64,000 bases of DNA from Punica granatum. Its lineage: Eukaryota; Streptophyta; Magnoliopsida; Myrtales; Lythraceae. The first letter of the stretch is position 1. Every line of letters starts with the position of its first letter. Positions 11,869 through 21,854 of this stretch are shown piece by piece. A program made the position numbers and the translations under genes. Location: assembly GCF_007655135.1 (NCBI RefSeq), contig NC_045134.1, positions 16,206,568 through 16,270,567 on the forward strand. Direction: 5' to 3'. The notes below the pieces were generated by a model, which saw only the letters and a program-made list of their open reading frames with translations, was not told the origin of the DNA and ran no database searches.

Positions 11869-12057
11869 TGATGCGATTCCCGCCAAGAATGATGAGACCC
11901 GACAACTAAAGGAACCCAACATCGTTTCACGATCAGATTTGAATGACGAACCCTCAACCCGTTGTTTACAACATAAACAAGAACCTTGGTATAACTGACC
12001 TCAACCCGTTGTTTAATGCGAAACAAGAACCTCGGTATATAGGAAGACGCCACAAAC
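11869..12057 (-). repeat. 5' LTR of family 1 element, part 1
   Basis: The first 189 bp, plus-strand order, of the right LTR. It is interrupted at CAAAC by the family 2 element and resumes at 18123. Confidence 0.92.
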
Positions 12058-12748
12058 TGATGCGGACCTCACGAAGGATTGTGAAACCCGACGTCCAACT
12101 TGAATCGATTCCCAGATCGCCAAACTCAGATTTAGATAAAGAGGATTATTGACCCGTTGTTTATAGAGAAACAAGAACCAACAATATCAAGACAAGGATT
12201 ATTGACCCGTTGTTTATGAAGAAACAAGAACCAATAATATCAAAGTGTACCGAACAATCACAAGCTGTCACACTTGTTCGTTCGAAGGAGTTCAATGAAG
12301 AACAAAGGAGAAAAAAATCTCACAAAAATACCAGAATAGTCTGCCCTGATCAGCTACTCAGCCTCCTTTATATAAGCTTAGGAGAAACTGGAAACTAACA
12401 AACTAGGCAACTGAAATATCCTTAGTTTCCTAAAGCCAGAAATAACAGAGGAAACTAAATAAAGGCTATCTAGAATAGTTGGCAGTCTTTTATTCCATCT
12501 TCAGCATCTCATGGCAAGTCAAGTGAATAAAGGCCTTTGGAGACCCAATTGAATTAGACTCCTCTTGGCCCAAAAAGCCCATCAACAAGCTCTCCATAGC
12601 TTGTTGGATTTGTTTGGCCTTCGCCCGTGTGATTGGCCCACTCGGAACATGCAAGCCTCCAAGATCTTGTGCTTCAGCTCCCTCTTCAGGAGTCCGACTT
12701 CCAAGCTCATGTGCATCAGCCTCATTGTCATGCCCATGATCCTCATCA
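12058..12748 (-). repeat. 3' LTR of family 2 element
   Basis: TGATGCGGACC...CCTCATCA. It contains a tandem pair of about 52 bp around GGATTATTGACCCGTTGTTT (12143-12240). The pol frame ends inside it at 12490. Confidence 0.92.
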
Positions 12749-15700
12749 TTCTCCCACTCTTCAAAAGGATTCGTTCTCGAATCGAAACCTACATCAATCG
12801 GAGAAAGATCAGAAACATTAAAAGTTGGGCTAACATTATATTCACCTGGTAAATCTATTTTGTAGGCATTATCATTTATCTTGGCTACGACTTGGAATGG
12901 TCCAATTCCTCGTGGACTCAATTTGGATTTTCGTTGGTTTGGAAATCTTTCCTTCCTCATATGAACCCACACCCAATCTCCTGGTTCAAAAATCACTTTC
13001 TTCCGTCCCTTGTTGGCACGTTCAGCATATTGTTTATTTTTCTTCAAGATATGTTGCCTCGCTTCTTCATGAATCTTTTTCACTATATCTGCCTTTTTCT
13101 TCCCGTCAAGACTAGAAATCTCACTTATAGGCAAAGGGATTAGATTCAAAGGTGTTAATGGATTAAAACCATACACAATTTGAAATGGTGAGAAGTTAAT
13201 AGAAAAGTGTACTGTACGATTATAAGCAAACTCAATAAACGGTATGCAATCTTCCCAAGATTTCAAATTCCTTTTTATGACTGTACGAAGAAGAGTGGAC
13301 AATGTCCTATTAACCACCTCGGTTTGCCCATCCGTTTGGGGATGACAAGTAGTTGAAAATAACAATTTAGTTCCTAACTTTCCCCACAGGACGCGCCAAA
13401 AATGACTCAAGAACTTAGCATCCCGATCACTAACTATGGTCTTAGGTATCCCATGCAATCGCACTACTTCCCTAAAGAATAAATCAGCAATATGTGTGGC
13501 ATCATCAGTTTTGCAACATGGAATAAAATGAGCCATCTTAGAAAATCGATCAACAACTACGAAAATGGAATCTCGTCCTTTATTAGACCTAGGCATTCCT
13601 AGGATAAAATCCATGGATATATCAGTCCAAGGCTCATTAGGAACAGGTAAAGGCATATACATTCCATGGGGTTTGACTGTTGATTTCGCCTTCTTACAAG
13701 TAATACATTTAGAGCAAATTCTCTCCACATCTCTCTTCATATGCGGCCAAAAGAAATGTTCTCTCAAAATATCCAAAGTCTTAACCACCCCGAAATGACC
13801 CATAAGACCTCCCCCATGCGACTCAAGAACAAGTAATTCACGCATAGAAGAATTAGGAATGCTGAGCTTATTCTCCTTAAATAAGAATTCGTCATGCTTA
13901 TAGAACTTACCAAATGCAGCCTTTTCACATGCACTATATATAGCACCAAAGTCAGAATCTTGCATGTACAACTCCTTAAGATGTTCAAACCCAAGAAATT
14001 TAGCATTTAGAGTAGAGATAAGTACATACCTCCGTGATAATGCATCAGCTACCACGTTTTCCTTTCCTTACTTGTACTGAATCACGTAGGGAAACATCTC
14101 TATGAATTCGACCCATTTGGCATGTCTCCGATTCAGCTTGTTTTGCCCTTTCAAATGCTTCAATGATTCGTGGTCCGTGTGTATGACAAATTCCTTCGAC
14201 CACAAGTAGTGCTGCCATGTCTCTAAAGCGCGAACCAAAGCATAGAGTTCCTTGTCATATGTAGAATAATTCAAAGCGGCTCCACTTAGTTTCTCACTAA
14301 AGAAGGCAATCGGCCGTTTTTCCTGCATCAAAACAGCACCTATACCAATCCCGGAAGCATCACATTCAATCTCGAAAGTTTTCGAAAAATTAGGTAAAAC
14401 CAATAAAGGTGCAGAACAAAGCCTTTCCTTAATCAAATTAAATGCTTGCTCTTGCTCTACTCCCCATTTGAAACCTATATCTTTCTTAACCACTTCCGTC
14501 AATGGAGCAGCCAAAGTACTAAAATCCCGCACAAATCGCCTATAAAAACTAGCTAGACCATGAAAACTTCATACCTCGGTTACGGATTTCGGCGTCGGCC
14601 AATCCTTAGTTGCTTTCACCTTTTCCTCATCAACCTGAATACCCTTGGAACTAACAACAAATCCCAAAAACACAACTCGATCTATGCAAAATGTACATTT
14701 CTTCAGGTTAGCATATAATTCTTCATGTCTCAATGCCTGAAGCACGCATCGCAAATGATGAATATGATCCTTCAAGCTCTTACTATACACCAAGATATCA
14801 TCAAAATATACAACCACGAATTTTCCAATGAAAGCACGCAAAACATGATTCATGAGCCTCATGAAAGTACTAGGCGCATTAGTTAACCCGAATGGCATAA
14901 CTAACCACTCATACAAGCCATGTTTTGTTTTAAAAGCCGTTTTCCACTCATCACCCTCTTTCATCCTAATTTGATGGTATCCGCTTTTCAAGTCTACTTT
15001 TGTAAATAACGTGGAACCATGCAATTCATCCAGCATGTCATTTAATCGAGGAATGGGATGTCGATACTTTACCGTGATTTTGTTTACAGCGCGGCAATCA
15101 ACACACATTCGCCAAGTACCATCTTTCTTTGGCACCAGCAACACCGGGACCGCACAAGGACTCATGCTCTCACGCACATGCCCTTTAGCTAAAAGCTCGT
15201 CCACTTGCCTTTGAAGTTCCTTTGTCTCCTTCGGATTACTTTGATATGCTGGCCGGTTCGGAATTGCGGCTCCTGGCACAAAGTCGATTTGATGCTCTAT
15301 TCCCCTTATTGGTGGCAAACGATTTGGTAACTCCATGGGAAAGACATCCCCAAACTCCTGCAAAAGAGAGGTAACACAACTTGGCAAAGAAGAATTAAGG
15401 TCAGAGAAATAAGCCTCCTTGTAAACAAATAAGATCATTGGGCGATTAGCTTTGAATGCACTCTTGATCTCTCTTTCTTTTGCATAGAAACTCATTTTTT
15501 TCTCTTTTCTCTCAACTAACTCTTTCCTCTCATCTATAGCTAAACTCTCTTTCTTTTTACTATCCCGAATTTCTTCCTCTCTAGTCTTACCAGTTTCCTC
15601 TCTCACTTGCTCACTCTCTTTTTTTCTTTCAATCTCATTTTCTACCCCACTTTTCTCACAAATTGATCTCTTGATTCGGAGTTGATCCTCATACACCTGA

Positions 15701-17402
15701 TAAGGTGTCAATGGAACAAGTGTCACCTTTCTACCATCCTTGACAAAAGAGTATCGATTCTTATATCCATCATGTATTGCCTGTCTATCGAACTGCCATG
15801 GCCTCCCAAGCAACATATGACTAGCATGCATGGGCACTACATCACAAAGAACTTTGTCGTTGTATCTCCCAATTGTAAAGGAAACCAGAACTTGCTTGTT
15901 CACCTTCACTTCTCCACTTTCATTCAACCATTGCAGCTTATATGGCCTAGGATGCTTCAACGTACGCAATCCCAACTTATCAACAAGTAACTTACTAGCC
16001 ACATTCACACAGCTACCCCCGTCAATGATCAAACTACATACCCGATCCTTCACTTGGCATCTAGTGTGGAATATATTTTCCCTTTGCACATCATCTCTCT
16101 CTTCTTCCTTAATTTGTACATTCAGTGCTCGCATGATTACTAAGGCATTCCCCTCAGCAGCATATTCATAATCACTACTAGAATAATCTTGTGTTGGCAT
16201 TGAATCACTTTCCTCCTCTTCAGTTTCAATTTCCCCACTATCCAGCATGATCATTGCCCTTTTATTTGGACATTGAGAAGCAATATGCCCAGACCCCAAA
16301 CACCGAAAACATTTGATATCTCTATTCTTTTGAGGTTGGGATGTAGAGTTACCTCTCTCCTTGTTGTCCCCTTGGCTCTTGCTCATGCTCCTTTCAGCAT
16401 TCGATTTAGGTTTCTCTGTTGGTCTTGAGCTGGCACCCCATTTTGACTTCCAATTTGAAGATCCCGAATAAGAACCACCCTCATGCTTGGCTGGTCTCCC
16501 TCTCTTGAGTTACCGTTCTACTTTCGTGGCCATGCTAACCATCTCTTCTATCTCCACATAATGTTGCAACTCCACCACATTAGCAATTTCTCGGTTCAAA
16601 CCACATAAAAACCTGGCCATAGTTGCCTCTTCATCTTCTTCAATGTTTGCCCGAATCAGAGCTATTTCCATCTCTTTGTGGTAGTCTTCCACGCTCCTTG
16701 TCCCTTGCCTTAGACTTTGCAATTTTAAATGCAAGTCCCGATAGTAATACGAGGGAACAAATCGCCTCCGCATGACAGTCTTCATCTCCTCCCAGGTCTC
16801 AATAGGTCTTTCATGGTTCCTTCTTCTTTCCTTAACCAATTTGTTCCTCCAAACGATGGCATAATCAGTGAATTCCACCGCTGCAAGCTTCACTTTCTTC
16901 TCTTCCGAGTAATTGTGGCAATCAAATACAAGCTCCACTTCCTCTCCCATTCGATAAAAGCGTCAGGGTCATTCCTCCCTTGAAAAGGTGGTATCGTCAT
17001 TTTAATACTCCCAATATTCCTATCTACTCCATCTCTAATTGCTTGATCTCGCCTACCATGTCTTCGCCCCTCATTCCTAACTCCTCTGGCTCTCCTCACA
17101 CTTCCCACGGATGCAATTTCATCATCTTCCTCATAATCTTCATCTTCTTCATCGTGAGGATTTGCTGGCTGGCGGATTAGTCTCCTTGCATTGGGAACTT
17201 GCACATGCTGCCTGGGTTGCTCCCTTTGCATTTGATCAATTCGTTAATCTTGCCGGTCCATTCTATCACGGAAATCTCCAAAAACAACTTCCAATCTCTC
17301 GAATTGTTGCTGCATGGCTTTCAAAGTAAAAGCAACATCTTGCTGGCCGGCATTACTTCCATCCCCGGTTGTAGATTCATTGCCTTTTCCTGCGAAGCTC
17401 AT
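12490..17402 (-). pseudogene. Family 2 gag-pol with stops and a frameshift
   Basis: Start MSFAGKGNEST at 17402. Then the gag core (VELVFDCHNYSEEKKVKL and the EEMKTVMRRRFVPSYYYRDL block) at about 16950-16520; zinc knuckle CFRCLGSGHIASQC near 16310; protease IIDGGSCVNVAS near 16020; [11 protein letters not shown] near 14800; RNase [16 protein letters not shown] near 14370; integrase ([19 protein letters not shown] near 13600); C-terminal tail [12 protein letters not shown] in the LTR. Breaks: stops near 17245 (CAA to TAA), 16507, 14570 (CGA to TGA) and 14066 (CAA to TAA), and a frameshift around 16900-16950. Gag is otherwise complete, unlike the family 1 copy to the left. It would supply its own replication proteins if intact; it cannot now. 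Confidence 0.9.
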
Positions 17403-17427
17403 GTTTGCACTATGAAAAGAAAATTGG

Positions 17428-18117
17428 TGTTAGGACCTCACAAAGGATTGTGAAACCCGACGTCCAACTTGAATCGATTCCCAGATCGCCAAACTCAGAT
17501 TTAGATAAAGAGGATTATTGACCCGTTGTTTATAGAGAAACAAGAACCAACAATATCAAGACAAGGATTATTGACCCGTTGTTTATGAAGAAACAAGAAC
17601 CAATAATATCAAAGTGTACCGAACAATCACAAGCTGTCACACTTGTTCGTTCGAAGGAGTTCAATGAAGAACAAAGGAGAAAAAAATCTCACAAAAATAC
17701 CAGAATAGTCTGCCCTGATCAGCTACTCAGCCTCCTTTATATAAGCTTAGGAGAAACTGGAAACTAACAAACTAGGCAACTGGAATATCCTTTGTTTCCT
17801 AAAGCCAGAAATAACAGAGGAAACTAAATAAAGGCTATCTAGAATAGTTGGCAGTCTTTTATTCCATCTTCAGCATCTCATGGCAAGTCAAGTGAATAAA
17901 GGCCTTTGGAGACCCAATTGAATTAGACTCCTCTTGGCCCAAAAAGCCCATCAGCAAGCTCTCCATAGCTTGTTGGATTTGTTTGGCCTTCGCCCGTGTG
18001 ATTGGCCCACTCGGAATATGCAAGCCTCCAAGATCTTGTGCTTCAGCTCCCTCTTCAGGAGTCCGACTTCCAAGCTCATGTGCATCAGCCTCATTGTCAT
18101 GCCCATGATCCTCATCA
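17428..18117 (-). repeat. 5' LTR of family 2 element, altered inner edge
   Basis: Matches 12058-12748 except that it opens TGTTAGGACC instead of TGATGCGGACC. The change marks the point where LTR U5 is fused to the gag-proximal leader, with loss of the primer site. Confidence 0.88.
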
Positions 18118-18122
18118 CAAAC

Positions 18123-18742
18123 GGTGATGGAAAGCCGTTTGATAAGTCGATGAAGACGCCACAAACGGTGGTGGAAAGCCGTTTGATAAGTCGATGATGA
18201 ACGCCACGGAAACTTCCGATAAATTCGAATTAGTTCTTTAAGAACCAAAGAGAATACTCTCACAATTTTCTGAATGTTTCTCTCATTAAAAATTGACTAA
18301 GATGAATATCTATAGACATAATGTAATCCTAATCTGGCCATATCTCCTCCTAAAGATAAGAAAATTAAAACCTAGAATATCGATAGAGTTATGACATAAT
18401 CTATAAAGATATGAAATCTAAATACCCCTAGAATATCTCTATGAGATTTGAACTTTAAACAAATCTGATGATATCTTCTCTTGATTATCAAATATTCTAT
18501 AAGCTTCCTCAAACACTTGCTGAATTTAGCCTTGTCCGGAATCTTCTATAACTTGAATCATGTTAATGAATTTTTGTTGATCACGTGGTTCATGTCCAAT
18601 GGGCCTCCACGAATTTGGTTGAGCCCAAACCTCTTGAATCAGGCCATTGAGTTCATTTTTAAACTTCTTTGCTCGTGCTCGCGTAATCGGTCCAATTGGA
18701 ACTTGAACTGGATCCCTTGAAATCGTGCTACGATTTGCATCA
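18123..18742 (-). repeat. 5' LTR of family 1 element, part 2
   Basis: Continues from 12057. The two parts total 809 bp, identical in length to the left LTR. It ends TTGCATCA before GCAAA. Confidence 0.92.
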
Positions 18743-18873
18743 GCAAAGATGGCCTGATGGACAAAGACACTGAGCAACCAGAAAGCGAGCTCTAATCAAG
18801 CCAAATCAAGTGAAGGTCGACTAACCTCGAAGCAGACAAACCAGACCGTCATTTGCTCTTGTCGATTTTGGTA

Positions 18874-19371
18874 CAAGTGAGTAAATGACGGTGCCCTATC
18901 AGAGCCTCTTCAACCTGCAATAGTGAAGAACAGAGGCAGGAAATCCCTAATTTTGATTTTTTACCCTAATTTTGATTGCAAATGGGGGAGAGAATGGATG
19001 ATGATGACGATGTTGTTCGGTAGGGGTGGGGGAGAGGAACGACGTCGTCGTTTGGTTGGGGGAGGGGAGTGGAGCGAGGACGGCGTCGTTTTAGGTAGGT
19101 AACCTTTTTTTTTTGTATAATAAACAGTAGTTTTTTGAATGAGAACAAACGGCGTCGCTCCAGAGTAAATGCCACGTTAATCAATGCCGTTTGTCCACTA
19201 GATGACACATAATTGTCCATGTCATTTTTCCGTAACAACACTAACGAAATTTTGACGGTATTATTACATTATGGATTTTGATTTTTGAATGTTCATTTTG
19301 TTCGAAAAATTCTTTCAGGTAGTAATTTGTTAGTTTTAAAATCTTTCAATAACTATTTTGCTAGTTTTCTC
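18874..19371. repeat. Right TIR of the MULE
   Basis: 498 bp, inverted relative to 6017-6549. The outer end GCTAGTTTTCTC is followed by TTGATATAA. Confidence 0.88.
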
Positions 19372-19656
19372 TTGATATAAATTAGAGTATATCAAATTTG
19401 GGTAATTTTGAAAAATAAATTTTGCACTGGAAAATCTTTTCCCCTTATAATAGTATAGATGTGAAAAAGAAATAAAGCCTATTAACTGAATTTTAGTCAT
19501 TAGTATAAACTAGAAAAGTACATGCCGCCATTGCGTGGATTCTAGAATTTATTTAAGTTGTATTTAACTATTTTCTAGAGAACTTTCAACAATTTTTGTA
19601 AATCAATAAAATCTTTCATTTTAAAATTATTAATATTTGCAATTTTTAATACAACA

Positions 19657-21114
19657 CTAGTTTTTTTCCCGTGCATTGCACAAGTTCATGTCCATACATC
19701 TCTATATTGATTTGATTTTATCATAATTATTTACATTCTTAAACATGAATGTTCTTATACAAAATGGTAACAATTTTCAATTTCAAAATTTTAATATTCG
19801 AATAATAATTTTCACTAATTTTTTAATAAAACCTATCATAATAATAATAATTTCTATTTCAATTAATATGCATCACATTTTTAAATTAACTGCTAATATA
19901 AATTTAACAAATATATTAAGTTTTGTAATTAGAATATATATTTGTTTTAAAGAACGTTGTCTATAACATCCTTATCTTAAAATTTTCATTTTAATTTTAT
20001 CAACTAATAGCGTTATGTTATAACTTTTTTTCTTTTTTAGGATCATGATATCTTTAGAAAGTCTATATATCATCTTTTTTTTGTAGTGCTCTATATATAT
20101 ATATATATTACATAAAGAAATGTGAAATGTTTAACATGTGAAATATTTATAGCATTGCACGGATTTTATAGAGAAATATTTAAAATGAAAGCAATAATTA
20201 ATATGAATTCATAGTTTAGGTTAACATGTGAAATGTTTATTTTTTATATTATATAAACTTTAATGCGATAAAGTGGGACTTGTGATAAAAGAATATATAT
20301 AAAATATATGTCAAAAGTTATTGACTAAAAATTCACAAAATATATACATCATTGCAATTATAAATTTAATTTCTATAAGGACAATTCAGAATTTAAAACT
20401 TTTAGATAAAACTTAGTTTTATTTGATGAAAAATTAATAGTTTTATTACCTATCAAAACTTTTATGTTTCAATATATGCTTGGATAATGAAGTTTTATAA
20501 ATTTGAATACTTTTAGCCAATTACTTGGATAAAAGATTTACTGAATTGAGCTTTTGTAAGAATAAATGTAATCTTAAAATTTATTAAATTAATTTTAAGT
20601 TTATATAATTATAACTGATTTTCTATTTTCTCAAAATTATAAATATATCTATTTATTAATAAAATTATTGAAGTATTTTTTTGTACTTTTTGAAATTTTT
20701 TCCTTATATTCATATATTGTTTTTCAAATAATGGTTTTACTCCATTCAACTCAACTTTATTTTTCCTCAATTTAACAATGTAATCATAATTTTTTTTATC
20801 TTTTTTCTCCAATTTAATAATAAATTCTCACACATACTTTTTTAACTATTATTACAACTAATATTTTAATACTAAATTATCTGAACTATTTATTTTTTTG
20901 TCTTTTTCTTCAATTTTATAATAAATTCTCTCATATATTTTTTTTCTTAACACTTATTATAATCAATTTTCCCTCCTATTTTATTTTTAGTTTCTTAAAA
21001 TGGAGTAGAGTCAAGTAAAGTAACAACTCTGCTCCAAAACCAAATGCAAACTAAAAGATTTACTACTTTACCCCTATTTATTTGGGCATAGTTAAGTTTA
21101 TATATAGATATAGA
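19657..21114 (-). mobile_element. Candidate non-autonomous Helitron
   Basis: On the minus strand the right edge begins TCTATATC preceded by A (21115). The left edge ends CTAG followed by T (19656). About 10 bases before CTAG is a small palindrome, GTGCAATGCAC (19671-19681). A 5' TC, a 3' CTRR, a subterminal hairpin and insertion between A and T are the Helitron rules. The interior is very AT-rich with no Rep/helicase frame. A second GTGCAATGC-like motif near 20150 could mark another old end. The hairpin stem is short, so this is only a candidate. Confidence 0.45.
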
Positions 21115-21854
21115 TTTGTACTTTCATTACTTTTCAATTTCTTTACTATCTTTTTATAAAATTAACTAATGTCACGTCATAATTAACGGGGAAAAAATCA
21201 ATAGAGACTAACAACGTGCCTAGATTCGTAGAAATATGATGCGTTGTGATTTACAAAAAAAAATTGAAAATTCATACTTCTGTGGGATTATAAATAAAAT
21301 ATATGTACGTGATTTTACAATTCATTAATTAATCTTTGTCATTACCGGGTCATAAAAATATTATTAAAAACCGCTGAAAAGTCAAAGCTCACGGCAGTCT
21401 TCTACTGTCAATTGAAGTTTCCCTGCCCGCCTGCCCACCTGCTGAGATAGAGAAACGCTGCCGTTTTCGCTTTTCCTTTCCCTTGTAGGATGGGAAAAGG
21501 AAGACAAAGATCAGAACAAATGCCACGGCACTCGCCCTGCCAGCGTAGAGCAGCTCAAGACGAGACTACTGACTTCTCTCGTAGTCATCGTCATCGCGCA
21601 ATCCCAATCCCATTCCTTTCCTTGGACGCATCCATCTACCCTCTCCAAGAAGAATACTTCCATCCATCGACTTCTCGTTTACTCAATCCATAATCAATCA
21701 ATCAATCGGTAAGACATCCCTTTGTTCCACTCAATCTTCAGCTTTACAAGGATGATATTGAGGGTTTTCTGGAACAGGAATGACCGGCTGGTGATCTTCT
21801 TCAGCAGGTGCAATTTCCTGGTTATTAAGGTTGTGGGTGGGGGTGTGACTGAAC
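21115..21854 (+). promoter_or_regulatory. Promoter, 5' UTR and probable leader intron of the OTU gene
   Basis: AT-rich sequence gives way at about 21390 to GC-richer leader. A donor-like CGGTAAGAC at about 21708 and an acceptor TTCTTCAGCAG near 21805 suggest a leader intron upstream of the ATG at 21855. A short open frame at 21490-21693 lies in the 5' leader; I do not treat it as a gene. Confidence 0.5.

Larger units (their letters stand above)
12058..18117 (-). mobile_element. Ty3/gypsy element, family 2, nested in the LTR of family 1
   Basis: It is bounded by the 5-bp duplication CAAAC (12053-12057 and 18118-18122). LTRs: 12058-12748 (691 bp) and 17428-18117. They differ at about five positions apart from the altered inner tip of the right LTR, so this is the younger insertion. 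The leader and primer site normally next to the 5' LTR are missing: the LTR joins gag-proximal sequence at a GTGAGGTCC motif. Compared with the copy at 38189, 679 bp are gone. Confidence 0.92.
6645..18742 (-). mobile_element. Ty3/gypsy element, family 1 (CRM-like), full length but defective
   Basis: It is bounded by the 5-bp duplication GCAAA (6640-6644 and 18743-18747). Its LTRs of 809 bp start TGATGC and end GCATCA. The left LTR is 6645-7453. The right LTR is split into 11869-12057 and 18123-18742 by a family 2 insertion. A tRNA-Met primer site lies next to the right LTR, so the element reads on the minus strand. I count 26 differences between the two LTRs, so it is not recent. Confidence 0.93.
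6017..19371. mobile_element. Mutator-like DNA element (MULE) with long TIRs, filled by nested retrotransposons
   Basis: The two ends are inverted copies of each other over about 500 bp, both starting GAGAAAACTAGC. They are flanked by an exact 9-bp duplication, TTGATATAA (6008-6016 and 19372-19380). Long TIRs with 9-bp target duplications are the signature of Mutator-like elements. Apart from the nested gypsy elements, only about 90 bp (6550-6639) and 126 bp (18748-18873) of original interior remain. No MURA-type transposase is visible, so it was a small non-autonomous element before the insertions. Confidence 0.88.

Noticed and set aside
17420..17440. The missing family 2 leader as a spliced intron copied back by retrotransposition
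   Set aside because: The would-be donor GTCCGC is a poor splice donor, and the junction lies within a 9-bp direct repeat, so repeat-mediated deletion or template switching is simpler.
21490..21693. 67-codon frame upstream of the OTU gene (MGKGRQRSEQ)
   Set aside because: It lies in the likely 5' leader, with no conserved domain; the OTU family start fits the ATG at 21855.
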